64,000 bases of DNA, taken from contig NZ_CP156081.1 of assembly GCF_039830135.1 (NCBI RefSeq), positions 3,520,001-3,584,000 of the forward strand. The letters are read 5' to 3'. Position 1 is the stretch's first letter. Every line of letters begins with the position of its first letter. The translations under genes and the position numbers were made by a program. Source of the stretch: Defluviimonas sp. SAOS-178_SWC (GTDB lineage Bacteria > Pseudomonadota > Alphaproteobacteria > Rhodobacterales > Rhodobacteraceae). Below are positions 54,666 to 63,185 of this stretch, piece by piece. The notes under the pieces are model-generated. The model was not told the DNA's origin and did not search any database. It saw only the letters and a program-made list of their open reading frames with translations.

Positions 54666-55838
54666 GGTGAGGGCGAGTTGCGTGGCGGCCGCGTCGAGCC
54701 GTCGGACCGCCTCGGCGATCTCGTCGTCGGTGATCGTCAAGGGCGGCAGGAGCCGCAGCGCATCGTGAGCGGCGGGAACGGTGAGAACATGCTGGTCGTA
54801 GCCTGCCTTCACCACATCGACCGGGGCGACCTTGCAGACGAGGCCGAGCATCAGGCCCTGACCGCGCACCCCTTCGAAGACGTCGGGATGGGCGGCAACG
54901 AGTCCTTCGAGCTTTTGCCGGAAGAGCGCGGCCTTGCGGTTCACCTCTCCGAGGAAAGCCGGGTCGGCGATGATCTCCAGAACCTTGGCGCCGACGGCGC
55001 AACCAAGGGGATTGCCGCCATAGGTGGAGCCATGGCTACCCGCGACCATGCCGGCGGCGGCGCGTTCGCTGGCCAGGACCGCGCCGAGCGGGAAGCCGCC
55101 GCCGATGCCCTTGGCGACCATCATGATGTCGGGCGTGATCCCCGAAAATTCATGCGCGAAAAGCCGCCCCGTGCGGCCGACGCCGCATTGCACCTCGTCG
55201 AGGATGAGAAGCGCGCCCGTCTCGTCGCAAAGCTGGCGGATGGCCTTCATCTCGGCGTCGGTGAGTGGCCGGATGCCGCCCTCGCCCTGGATCGGCTCGA
55301 CCATCACGGCGGCCGTCCGGTCCGATATCGCCTCCTTCAGCGCCGCGATGTCGGCCCAGGGCAACTGCCGGAAGCCCGGCATCAGCGGGCCGAAGCCCTT
55401 GACCATCTTCTCGGACCCGGCAGCAGCGATGGCGCCGGTCGAGCGGCCGTGGAAGGCCCCCTCGAAGGTCAGGATCTCGATCCGGTCGGGGTCGCCCTTC
55501 TCGTACCAGTATTTCCGCGCCATCTTGATGGCGAGTTCGGCCGCCTCGGTGCCGGAATTGGTGAAGAAGACGGTGTCGGCAAAGGTATGGGCGACGAGAA
55601 GGTCGGCCAGCCGCTGCTGCTCGGGGATCAGATAGAGGTTCGAGACATGCCAGAGCTTGCCGGCCTGTTCGGTCAGCGCGGCCACCAGATCGGGATTGGC
55701 ATGGCCGAGCGCATTCACCGCGATCCCGGCGCCGAGATCGAGGTATCGCGACCCGCCCGCCTCGATCAGCCAGGAGCCCTCGCCCTTCACGAAGGAGAGG
55801 GGCGCGCGGTTATAGGTCGGCAGAACGGTCGGGATCAT
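54651..55838 (-). CDS. argD: Acetylornithine aminotransferase
   Basis: 395 residues, class III aminotransferase. Signatures: [69 protein letters not shown], the PLP-binding [14 protein letters not shown] and [15 protein letters not shown] (active-site Lys). It transaminates N-acetylornithine, and probably succinyl-diaminopimelate as well. It precedes argF in a two-gene unit. Its C-terminal PSSV and stop are encoded by the tail of repeat B. Confidence 0.96.
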   Translation of the reverse strand: MIPTVLPTYNRAPLSFVKGEGSWLIEAGGSRYLDLGAGIAVNALGHANPDLVAALTEQAGKLWHVSNLYLIPEQQRLADLLVAHTFADTVFFTNSGTEAAELAIKMARKYWYEKGDPDRIEILTFEGAFHGRSTGAIAAAGSEKMVKGFGPLMPGFRQLPWADIAALKEAISDRTAAVMVEPIQGEGGIRPLTDAEMKAIRQLCDETGALLILDEVQCGVGRTGRLFAHEFSGITPDIMMVAKGIGGGFPLGAVLASERAAAGMVAGSHGSTYGGNPLGCAVGAKVLEIIADPAFLGEVNRKAALFRQKLEGLVAAHPDVFEGVRGQGLMLGLVCKVAPVDVVKAGYDQHVLTVPAAHDALRLLPPLTITDDEIAEAVRRLDAAATQLALTPSSV

Positions 55839-56007
55839 GCGAGAACTCCGATAGGGAAGGCCAAGGGGTGCCTCAAGGGGCGGGCCATGTCAACGATGTG
55901 AGGGGGGGTGTGGCGGGGCCACGGGGCGACGGACGTCAGGCGCGGATGCGGCGGCGTCGGGGACGGGCAAAAAGGCGGGTCCGGTGCGTCATGCCTGCCG
56001 CATATCG

Positions 56008-56250
56008 TCAAAGGGCGCGCCTGTCCATCGGGAATTCGTGCGCCGGACCATAGGCGCAACTGTCGAGAAACCGGCCGGGCGCGGCCCTGACGGCCCTGGG
56101 ATTGTCTTTATGCACGATGTTGGACGCGTCGGAAATCAGAACATGCTCGAGCTGGCGCCGTTCCGGAGTCAGGCGGCAAAGGCACGGTCCGGGAATGCCG
56201 TGGCCGGTGATCCGGATCGCTGCCGCGCCGTCGCACGCGCCGCTCCCAAG
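56008..56250 (-). pseudogene. Probable alpha/beta-hydrolase C-terminal remnant
   Basis: The 548-bp gap between argD and gcrA holds this 80-codon minus-strand frame with no ATG. Its middle reads ERRQLEHVLISDASNIVHKDNPRAVRAA, then GRFLDSC, which resembles the last strand, catalytic His region and final helix of alpha/beta hydrolases (EHVVIPxASHxxHxDNPxAVxAAIxxFL). The catalytic His is Asn (ASN for ASH). A stop lies directly upstream of the frame. It looks like the end of a decayed gene; the rest of the gap (55839-56007) shows nothing recognisable. Confidence 0.45.
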
Positions 56251-56289
56251 TCAAATGCGCCCCTCCCCCTTGTCGCGGCCGCCCTGAGC

Positions 56290-56317
56290 TTGTATCTCAG
56301 TGCGTCCCGATTAGAAT
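56290..56317 (+). promoter_or_regulatory. Candidate promoter of gcrA
   Basis: TTGTAT (56290-56295), a 16-bp spacer and TAGAAT (56312-56317) resemble a sigma-70 promoter. Transcription would start near 56325, about 60 bp before the gcrA ATG. Confidence 0.5.
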
Positions 56318-56386
56318 GGGACCAACCGAATTCAGGACCTGCCGGCCTCTTGCCGCCACTGCCGGTCCCAAACCCGAGGATCTGTC

Positions 56387-56968
56387 ATGTCCTGGACCGA
56401 CGAACGCGTCGAGACGCTGAAGAAGATGTGGGGCGAAGGCCAGTCGGCGAGCCAGATCGCAAAGGAACTGGGCGGCGTCACCCGCAATGCCGTGATCGGC
56501 AAGGTCCACCGCCTCGGCCTCTCGAACCGCGTCGGCGGCGCGCCCGAGCCCGTGAAGGCGAAGCCCGCCGACCCGGCGCCCAAACCGGAGGCCCGCCCCG
56601 CCGTCGCGAAACCCGCGCGGACGGAAGAAAAGCCCGCCGCCCAGCGCCCGGAACCCGCCCCGGTGGCCCCGCAGGCGGCACCGGGCCGCAAGCCGATCAT
56701 TCCCGCAGGCCAGCCGCTGCCGCCGCAGCCCTCGGCCGGCGAAATTAGCCCCGAGGCGCTCGCCTCCGTCCGCGAGGTCGAGAAGAAGGCGCGTAAGATC
56801 AGCCTGATGGAACTGACCGAGCGCACCTGCAAATGGCCGATCGGCGACCCCGCGACCGAGGATTTCTGGTTCTGCGGCCTCTCCACCCAGCAGGGCAAGC
56901 CTTATTGCGAGGCCCATGTCGGCGTCGCATTCCAGCCGATGTCGTCGCGCCGCGACCGGCGGCGCTGA
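56387..56968 (+). CDS. gcrA: Cell-cycle regulator GcrA
   Basis: 193 residues. The N-terminal DNA-binding domain MSWTDERVETLKKMWGEG, then SASQIAKELGGVTRNAVIGKVHRLGL (helix-turn-helix), is the GcrA signature. A Pro/Ala-rich linker (about 50-125) leads to the conserved C-terminal sigma-70 contact domain with CKWPIGDPATEDFWFCG and KPYCEAH. GcrA activates promoters with CcrM-methylated GANTC sites and is confined to alphaproteobacteria, which supports the taxonomic reading. It has its own promoter. Confidence 0.95.
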   Translation: MSWTDERVETLKKMWGEGQSASQIAKELGGVTRNAVIGKVHRLGLSNRVGGAPEPVKAKPADPAPKPEARPAVAKPARTEEKPAAQRPEPAPVAPQAAPGRKPIIPAGQPLPPQPSAGEISPEALASVREVEKKARKISLMELTERTCKWPIGDPATEDFWFCGLSTQQGKPYCEAHVGVAFQPMSSRRDRRR

Positions 56969-57048
56969 TCGTGTCGGGAAGCGGCAAGAGCCCGCTTTCC
57001 TTCGCCGCGCCCAAGGTCTAGCCTGCCGCACGCGAGCAGGAGACTTCC

Positions 57049-57975
57049 ATGAGCCCGATCATCGAGGTCAGCGACCTTTCCAAGACCTATGCCAGCGGCA
57101 CGGCCGCCCTGTCGGGCGTGACGCTCGATATCCGCGAGGGTGAGATCCTCGCACTGCTCGGCCCGAACGGCGCCGGCAAGACGACCTTCATCTCGATCCT
57201 TTGCGGCCTCGTCACGCCGACGGGCGGCAGCGCCCGGGTCGGCGGGCACGACATCGTGCGCGACTATCGCGCGGCGCGGGCCCTCATCGGCCTTGTGCCA
57301 CAGGAAATCGCGGTGGAGCCGTTCGAGACGGTGATGAATACGCTGCGGTTTTCGCGGGGGCTGTTCGGACGGCGACCGGATGACGCGCATCTGGAGAAGG
57401 TGCTGAAGGCGCTCACGCTCTGGGACAAGCGCGATGCGCGGCTCAACGAGCTTTCGGGCGGCATGAAACGCCGTGTGCTGATCGGAAAGGCCCTCTCCCA
57501 CGGGCCGCGCGTACTCTTCCTCGACGAACCGACGGCGGGCGTCGACGTGAACCTGAGGCGCGAGATGTGGTCGGTGGTCCGCGACTTGCAAAAATCGGGC
57601 GTGACGATCATCCTGACCACCCACTACCTCGAAGAGGCCGAGGAGATGGCCGACCGGATCGGCATCATCGACAAGGGGCGGCTGCTGCTCCTGGAAGACA
57701 AGGCGAAGCTCATGCACGAATTCGGCCGCAAGCGGCTGGTCGTGGAACTGGTGGAACCGCTCGCGGAACTGCCCTCGACGCTGACGGGGCAGGATCTCAC
57801 GCTTTCGGCGGATGGTACTCATGTCAGCTACGACTATGACACGCGCGCCGACCGCAGCGGCATAGCCCGGCTTCTGGCGGGGTTCGCCGCGGCAGGCATC
57901 GGCGTGCGGGATCTGGAGACCGAGCAGAGCTCACTCGAAGACGTGTTTCTGAGACTGGTGGAGGAAGGCGCATGA
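57049..57975 (+). CDS. ABC-2 type transporter, ATP-binding protein
   Basis: 308 residues. Walker [16 protein letters not shown]-loop [12 protein letters not shown], signature [15 protein letters not shown], Walker [14 protein letters not shown] and switch His in [13 protein letters not shown] are complete. The C-terminal extension is typical of YadG/DrrA-like exporters. With the permease that follows (4-bp overlap) it forms an exporter of unknown substrate. Confidence 0.94.
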   Translation: MSPIIEVSDLSKTYASGTAALSGVTLDIREGEILALLGPNGAGKTTFISILCGLVTPTGGSARVGGHDIVRDYRAARALIGLVPQEIAVEPFETVMNTLRFSRGLFGRRPDDAHLEKVLKALTLWDKRDARLNELSGGMKRRVLIGKALSHGPRVLFLDEPTAGVDVNLRREMWSVVRDLQKSGVTIILTTHYLEEAEEMADRIGIIDKGRLLLLEDKAKLMHEFGRKRLVVELVEPLAELPSTLTGQDLTLSADGTHVSYDYDTRADRSGIARLLAGFAAAGIGVRDLETEQSSLEDVFLRLVEEGA

Positions 57976-58733
57976 ACTGGCAGGCCATGCGGACGATCTT
58001 TCAGCACGAAATGGCCCGGTTCTGGCGGACGCCTTGGGAGTCGCTCGCCTCTCCGGTCGTTTCGACCGTCCTCTATTTCGTCGTCTTCGGGGCGGCGATC
58101 GGGGGACGGATCCAGTCGGTCGAAGGTGTCACCTATGGCGCCTTCATCGTGCCGGGGCTGATCATGCTGACGGTGTTGCAGCAGTCGATCGCCAATGCCT
58201 CCTTCGGGATCTTCTTTCCGAAGTTCGCAGGCACGATCTACGAAATCCTCGCCGCTCCGGTGTCGTTCATCGAAGTCGTGCTCGGCTATGTCGGCGCGGC
58301 GGCGCTGAAATCGGTGATCATCGCGGTGGTGATCTACCTGACCGCGCTGTTCTTCGTCGATCTTCCCGTTGCTCACCCAGTCTGGGCACTGGCGTTCCTG
58401 ATCCTGACGGCCTTCAGCTTCTCGCTCTTCGGGTTCCTGCTCGGCATCTGGGCCAAGGACTGGCAGCAGCTGCAATTCATCCCGCTGATGGTGGTGACCC
58501 CGCTCGTCTTCCTCGGCGGCGCCTTCTATTCCGCCTCGATGCTGCCGCCCTTCTGGGAAGGGGTCGCCCGGTTCAACCCGGTCCTCTATCTCGTTTCGGG
58601 CTTCCGTTGGTCGTTCTTCGGGCAGGCGGATGTGCCCGTCGCAGCGTCTTTGCTGGCGGTCTCGGTCTTCCTCGGCCTCGGAATCTGCGCTGTCTGGTTC
58701 ATCTTCCGCACCGGCTGGCGGCTTCGGGCCTGA
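57972..58733 (+). CDS. ABC-2 type transporter, permease protein
   Basis: 253 residues with six predicted membrane helices. [33 protein letters not shown] at the N-terminus and [37 protein letters not shown] near the C-terminus are typical of the YadH group. The ATG overlaps the ATP-binding gene stop (ATGA). Substrate unknown; no dedicated partner nearby. Confidence 0.93.
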   Translation: MNWQAMRTIFQHEMARFWRTPWESLASPVVSTVLYFVVFGAAIGGRIQSVEGVTYGAFIVPGLIMLTVLQQSIANASFGIFFPKFAGTIYEILAAPVSFIEVVLGYVGAAALKSVIIAVVIYLTALFFVDLPVAHPVWALAFLILTAFSFSLFGFLLGIWAKDWQQLQFIPLMVVTPLVFLGGAFYSASMLPPFWEGVARFNPVLYLVSGFRWSFFGQADVPVAASLLAVSVFLGLGICAVWFIFRTGWRLRA

Positions 58734-58817
58734 CACCTCATTCCCGCGCATCGGGAAATTCCTTGGGCGAAGCATCTTCCCGCCTTCACCGCGTTCCATT
58801 ATATGGCGCGGATGCCC

Positions 58818-60182
58818 ATGAACCCGCCGAACCTTCGCCCCGACCTCGCGCCGAAGCCCGTCTTCGATACCGCTGCACGTCCAGGACAGCCGAGGATCGG
58901 CATGGTTTCGCTCGGTTGCCCGAAGGCGCTGGTGGACAGCGAGCGGATCCTGACCCGGCTCCGCGCGGAAGGCTATGCGATCTCGCCCGACTACGGCGGC
59001 GCCGACGCGGTCATCGTGAATACCTGCGGCTTCCTCGACAGCGCAAAGGCCGAGAGCCTTGAAGCGATCGGCGAGGCGTTGACGGCGAACGGCAGGGTGA
59101 TCGTGACCGGCTGCCTCGGAGCCGAGCCCGATTATATCACCGGCGCGCATCCCTCCGTCCTTGCCGTCACCGGCCCGCATCAGTACGAACAGGTGCTCGA
59201 CGCCGTCCACGCCGCCGTGCCGCCCTCGCCCGATCCGTTCGTCGATCTTCTTCCGGCGACGGGCGTCAGCCTGACGCCACGCCACTACAGCTACGTGAAG
59301 ATTTCAGAAGGCTGCAATCACAAGTGCCGCTTCTGCATCATCCCCGACATGCGCGGCCGGCTCGTTTCCCGCCCGGCCCACGCGGTCGTGCGAGAGGCGG
59401 AAAAGCTGGTCGAGGCGGGGGTGAAGGAGCTTCTGGTCATCAGTCAGGACACCTCGGCCTACGGGGTGGACCTTAAGCATGCCGAGGCGAAGGGACACCG
59501 GGCGCATATCACCGACCTCGCCCGCGATCTGGGAAGCCTCGGCGCCTGGGTGCGGCTCCATTACGTCTATCCTTACCCGCATGTGCGCGATCTGATCCCG
59601 CTGATGGCAGAGGGATTGATCCTGCCATACCTCGACATTCCCTTCCAGCACGCCCACCCGGATACGCTGAAACGGATGGCGCGGCCAGCGGCCGCGGCGA
59701 AGACGCTGGACGAGATCGCCGCCTGGCGCGCCATCTGCCCCGAGATCACCCTGCGCTCCACCTTCATCGTCGGCTATCCCGGCGAGACCGAGGAAGAGTT
59801 CCAGACCCTCCTCGACTGGATGGACGAGGCGCAGCTCGACCGGGTGGGCTGCTTCCAGTATGAAAACGTCGCCGGCGCGCGGTCGAATACGCTGCCGGAC
59901 CATGTCGCCGCCGACGTGAAGCAGGAGCGGTGGGAGCGGTTCATGGAAAAGGCCCAGGCGATTTCCGAAGCGAAGCTCGCGGCGAAGGTTGGCAGCCGGA
60001 TCCAGGCCATCGTGGATACCGTTGACGAGGAAGGCGCAACCTGCCGGACGAAGGCCGATGCCCCCGAGATCGATGGCAACCTCTTCATCGACGAGGGGTT
60101 TGAAACCCTGTCGCCGGGAGATATCGTGACAGTCGAAGTCGACGAGGCCGGGGAGTACGACCTCTGGGGTCGCCTCGCGTGA
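58818..60182 (+). CDS. rimO: Ribosomal protein S12 methylthiotransferase RimO
   Basis: 454 residues. The N-terminal MTTase domain includes [32 protein letters not shown] and VTGCLGAE (three cluster cysteines); the radical SAM motif is [22 protein letters not shown]; a TRAM domain ends the protein. It methylthiolates Asp88 of ribosomal protein S12. The ATG at 58818 starts the conserved [12 protein letters not shown]; ATGs at 58803 and 58812 are also in frame and none has a strong ribosome-binding site. The stop overlaps the next gene. Confidence 0.94.
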   Translation: MNPPNLRPDLAPKPVFDTAARPGQPRIGMVSLGCPKALVDSERILTRLRAEGYAISPDYGGADAVIVNTCGFLDSAKAESLEAIGEALTANGRVIVTGCLGAEPDYITGAHPSVLAVTGPHQYEQVLDAVHAAVPPSPDPFVDLLPATGVSLTPRHYSYVKISEGCNHKCRFCIIPDMRGRLVSRPAHAVVREAEKLVEAGVKELLVISQDTSAYGVDLKHAEAKGHRAHITDLARDLGSLGAWVRLHYVYPYPHVRDLIPLMAEGLILPYLDIPFQHAHPDTLKRMARPAAAAKTLDEIAAWRAICPEITLRSTFIVGYPGETEEEFQTLLDWMDEAQLDRVGCFQYENVAGARSNTLPDHVAADVKQERWERFMEKAQAISEAKLAAKVGSRIQAIVDTVDEEGATCRTKADAPEIDGNLFIDEGFETLSPGDIVTVEVDEAGEYDLWGRLA

Positions 60183-60799
60183 CGGCGATCCGCTTCGACG
60201 AGGCGCGGCCGGAAGATCTCGACACGGTGATCGCGATCTCGGCGATGACCCACCGGGAGCATCAGGACCGTCTGCCCGAGGCCTTTCCCCCCGGCCTTGA
60301 CAACGAGCTGAACCAGATGTTCCGGGATCATTTCAAGGCGCCTCATGGCGCGCCGGCCTTTCCTGCGACCCGGATCCTTCTTTGCCGCGACGGCGGCCGC
60401 ATCGTCGGTCATGCCTTCCTGCGCGTTCAGCGGTTCGACCGGCAGACCGACGATCACGACGTGGTCGGCACGGTCCTCGATATCTCCCTCCTGCCGGAGT
60501 ACCGGCGTAAGGGGCTCGGCACGCGGCTTCTCGACGAGGCCCGGCAGACTTTGAAAGAGATGGGGGCGACCCGGGTCGATGCCCATATCTGGCGCGGCAA
60601 CCACGCCTCGGCCGCGACCTTCAGGGGCCAGGGTTTCGAGATGCTCTACGGCCTTTACGTTCAGCGCCTGTCAGAGCCGGTGGCCGGTCGGGTCCACCGG
60701 GCCGAAAAGCCCGAGACCTGGCGCGGAAAGATGCTGATCGGAAGCCTCGCGCTCAACCTCTTCCTCCTCCTCTGGCTCATGGTCTTCCTGAACCGGTGA
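60179..60799 (+). CDS. GNAT acetyltransferase with C-terminal membrane helix
   Basis: 206 residues from a GTG overlapping the rimO stop (GTGA). A GNAT domain (about 1-165) contains [26 protein letters not shown] (acetyl-CoA loop) and [22 protein letters not shown]. The last 22 residues ([21 protein letters not shown]) form a single hydrophobic helix, so the enzyme looks tail-anchored in the inner membrane. The substrate is unknown. Coupling to rimO suggests cotranscription. Confidence 0.85.
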   Translation: MTAIRFDEARPEDLDTVIAISAMTHREHQDRLPEAFPPGLDNELNQMFRDHFKAPHGAPAFPATRILLCRDGGRIVGHAFLRVQRFDRQTDDHDVVGTVLDISLLPEYRRKGLGTRLLDEARQTLKEMGATRVDAHIWRGNHASAATFRGQGFEMLYGLYVQRLSEPVAGRVHRAEKPETWRGKMLIGSLALNLFLLLWLMVFLNR

Positions 60800-60820
60800 C
60801 CCCTCGCGTTCCGGGATCCT

Positions 60821-60854
60821 GGCCCGCCACCGCCGGGAGCAAGCGGGGCGGGCC
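60821..60854. terminator. Hairpin between convergent genes
   Basis: GGCCCGCC (60821-60828) pairs perfectly with GGCGGGCC (60847-60854) across an 18-nt loop, between the GNAT gene and the convergent lipoprotein gene. There is no clear T-run. Confidence 0.45.
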
Positions 60855-60871
60855 ATCGGCATGCGCGCACC

Positions 60872-61159
60872 CTACCCGCGCGACACGCTGTAAAGGATCC
60901 AGCCCTGATACCGGGCCACTTCGACGGCTCCGGTCTCGGACACGAATGCGGCGGCCGCGCCGCCTCCGCCCGGACAACCGACGAGGTCGGCGCTGTCGTC
61001 GAGGAACTGGTTGGTAAAAGCGTTCTCGCCCACCCGTTTGCAGAGGTCACCGGGGCTTCGATAGCCGCTCATCACCGGCAGCGGATCGCCGACCGGAACC
61101 GGCGCCGTGCAGGCAGCCAGGGCGAAGGGAACCAAGAAGGAAGCAATAACAGGACGCAT
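60872..61159 (-). CDS. Small lipoprotein
   Basis: 95 residues with a lipoprotein signal (MRPVIASFLVPFALAAC; lipobox LAAC). The mature part contains SPGDLCKRVGENAFTNQFLDDSADLVGCPG and AVEVARYQGWILYSVSR, with two further cysteines. It resembles small secreted Rhodobacterales proteins with an inhibitor-like fold, but no function can be assigned. The ATG follows AGGAGTGTTCACG on the minus strand. Confidence 0.75.
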   Translation of the reverse strand: MRPVIASFLVPFALAACTAPVPVGDPLPVMSGYRSPGDLCKRVGENAFTNQFLDDSADLVGCPGGGGAAAAFVSETGAVEVARYQGWILYSVSRG

Positions 61160-61226
61160 CGTGAACACTCCTTCCGCGCCTCGAAAGCATATCACCGACC
61201 TGCCCCCATGACGATACGGGTATCCC

Positions 61227-61589
61227 CTACCCCAAAAGGATGACGAGCCAAGCCAGGCCGCCCGCGCTTGCCGTAAGCGCAACGGCAGCCGAGCCGCAAT
61301 CCTTGGCCTTCCCCGCGCGCGGATGCCGCTCGGGCGAGGCGAGGTCGACAATCTCCTCGATCGCCGTGTTGAAAAGCTCCGCCGCAAGGACCAGCAGACC
61401 GAGTGCCACGATCAGCGCCCGCTCACCCGTCGTGAGGTCGAGCGAAAACGCGAGCGCCACCGACAGGAGGTTGATCACACTCCATTGCCGAAGTGACTTT
61501 TCGCTCGCCCAAGCCGCCCGCCACCCCTGGAGCGACCAGCGGCAGGTGTTGGCGAAGCGCCGGATTTCGCCGCCGATGAATGCGCGCAT
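61227..61589 (-). CDS. dgkA: Diacylglycerol kinase DgkA
   Basis: 120 residues with three membrane helices. The family motif is [36 protein letters not shown], including the catalytic NTAIE. It phosphorylates diacylglycerol (or undecaprenol in related enzymes) in the inner membrane, recycling lipid by-products. The ATG at 61589 follows GGGAGGGATTC; one at 61604 would add five residues. Confidence 0.93.
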   Translation of the reverse strand: MRAFIGGEIRRFANTCRWSLQGWRAAWASEKSLRQWSVINLLSVALAFSLDLTTGERALIVALGLLVLAAELFNTAIEEIVDLASPERHPRAGKAKDCGSAAVALTASAGGLAWLVILLG

Positions 61590-61700
61590 GAATCCCTCCC
61601 GCATCGTTTCGGGCAACGTAACGGGTGCCGCAGCGCCCTGCCAATCGGGAACCGCGCGCCGGATGACCGGCGGTGGCGGGAATGTCACGGGTACCGGCGG

Positions 61701-61979
61701 TCAGACGATGCCGCGCAGACCTTCGAGAACGGCACGGTTGGCGCACCAGTCCGGGGCCTCGGCGGCGGTTCGGTCATGCCCGGGCTGGCCGCGCAGGGCC
61801 TGTCCCTCGTCGCAGACCCGGCACATCTCCAGCATCGCGCGGAAATCGTCAGGTGTCAGGATTCCGGCCTGCACCGCGCAGCCGACGTCGACCCCGTGGC
61901 GCCGCGTCTCTTCCTCGGTCAGGAAATACGGCAGGTCCGGCACCTCCGTTTGTGCGGAAATCGAAACGACCTTGCCCAT
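61701..61979 (-). CDS. DUF6455-like small cysteine-containing protein
   Basis: 92 residues. The layout V-x-C-A-V-x-x-G-I-L-T, C-R-V-C-D-E-G and DWCANRAVLEGL resembles DUF6455, a small conserved Rhodobacterales family with metal-ligand-like cysteines. Function unknown. The ATG lies after GGAGCATCGCG. It is flanked by dgkA and the M48 gene, all on the minus strand but with separate gaps. Confidence 0.72.
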   Translation of the reverse strand: MGKVVSISAQTEVPDLPYFLTEEETRRHGVDVGCAVQAGILTPDDFRAMLEMCRVCDEGQALRGQPGHDRTAAEAPDWCANRAVLEGLRGIV

Positions 61980-62067
61980 CGCGATGCTCCTTTACGCGCG
62001 CGTGATGGCTTCAGCATCGGGCCGCAACCAGTCGTGCCGCAATGATCTGGATCAAGCGCGGACGCCG

Positions 62068-62772
62068 TTATCGGAGCCCAGCCAATGTCCGCCGCACAGT
62101 TTCGATGCGGCTGGCATTCGGCGGGTGGGTGCCGAGGAACTGGTTGCCGGGATCGGGAATGCGCGTGAAGAACACGGCGCCACGCTCGGGGTCGTAGCCG
62201 GCATCCCAGGCCAGGATGGTACCAAGCGCATCGGCCTCCAGCTCGAAATCCTTTGCATAGCGCCGCGCGCCGAGTGTGCCGCCGAGATCCTGCGCGCTTC
62301 GGACAGCCTCCGGATCCCCGCCGCTCGCCGCGGTCAGGACGCCAAGAACCAGCGCCCCGGTCATGGCCGTCTGTCGCTGGCGCGGAATATGTTCGGCAAT
62401 ATGGTGGGCCGCTTCATGGCCGAGGACGAAGGCGATTTCGTCCTCGTTCCGCGCCTCGGCGATGAGCGGCAGGGTGAATGCGATGATTGGCCGTCCGTTC
62501 GGGTCGAGCGTTTGATAGGCATTCGGCGGCTGACGAGGGCGGTCGTCGACGACGATGCGGAAATCGCAGTTGTTCCCGACGCTGCGAGCACGGCATTCGC
62601 GTTCGATCACCGGCTCCATCCGCGCGACGACGGACATGAAGTTGCTGGCGGCCACATCGGGCGCAACCGGCGGCGCGGCCCCATAGCTGACAGAGGATGG
62701 CGCGGACACCGGCGGTGCCGGCTCCACGCATCCGGACAGCGCGAGAAAGACGAAGACTAGCGTTCTTTTCAT
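62068..62772 (-). CDS. M48 family metalloprotease, lipoprotein
   Basis: 234 residues with a lipoprotein signal (VFLALSGC). The zinc motif is HEAAHH in FVLGHEAAHHIAEHIPRQ, with the third ligand in FELEADALGTILAWDAGYDP and the substrate loop THPPNASRIETV. It is a small periplasmic M48 (BepA/LoiP-like) peptidase, probably in envelope quality control. Lacks the TPR domain of BepA. Confidence 0.92.
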   Translation of the reverse strand: MKRTLVFVFLALSGCVEPAPPVSAPSSVSYGAAPPVAPDVAASNFMSVVARMEPVIERECRARSVGNNCDFRIVVDDRPRQPPNAYQTLDPNGRPIIAFTLPLIAEARNEDEIAFVLGHEAAHHIAEHIPRQRQTAMTGALVLGVLTAASGGDPEAVRSAQDLGGTLGARRYAKDFELEADALGTILAWDAGYDPERGAVFFTRIPDPGNQFLGTHPPNASRIETVRRTLAGLR

Positions 62773-62944
62773 AAGCCTCTCCGGGGCTTTTGGCTGCTCA
62801 TGTCTGCCGCGCGAATCCTACCGTCCCGAGGCGGATCGCGAAAGCCCCCGAAATACGGCAGTTTTTTCGGGTGGGGTCCGCCCGGGCCTTCCCCGCGCAC
62901 TTCAGTCCATTGAGGACCGGCCGGCATCGCGCTAGACTGAATTC

Positions 62945-63181
62945 ATGTTTACCATCGAGCACGATTTCGACGCCACCGTGATTACCCTCGTCGACGAGGG
63001 TAGCCCGCATCTTGAAGAAGATGTGACGATCCAGACGTTCGAGGAATGCGTCACGATCGAGCAATTCGATCCGCGCCGCGACGAGGTGGTAAAGATCGTC
63101 ATGTCGATGGCCCAGGTGCGCGAACTGGCGGCCGCGCTCAACCTTCCGGAAGGCGTCTACCGGCTTTCGCCGAAGCGCTAG
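62945..63181 (+). CDS. Conserved small acidic protein of unknown function
   Basis: 78 residues, no signal or membrane segment. The pattern FTIEHDFDATVITLVDEG, then EEDVTIQTFEECVTIEQFDPRRDEVVKIVMSMAQVRELAAALNLPEG, predicts a small beta-sheet with a C-terminal helix. I have no function for it. It ends 4 bp before the convergent UbiA-type gene. The sequence is free of interruptions and uses typical codons, so it is probably real. Confidence 0.68.
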   Translation: MFTIEHDFDATVITLVDEGSPHLEEDVTIQTFEECVTIEQFDPRRDEVVKIVMSMAQVRELAAALNLPEGVYRLSPKR

Positions 63182-63185
63182 AGCC

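Noticed and set aside
55984..56748. Plus-strand open frame running through the argD-gcrA gap
   Set aside because: It overlaps gcrA in another frame and has no features; the minus-strand hydrolase-like remnant explains the region better.
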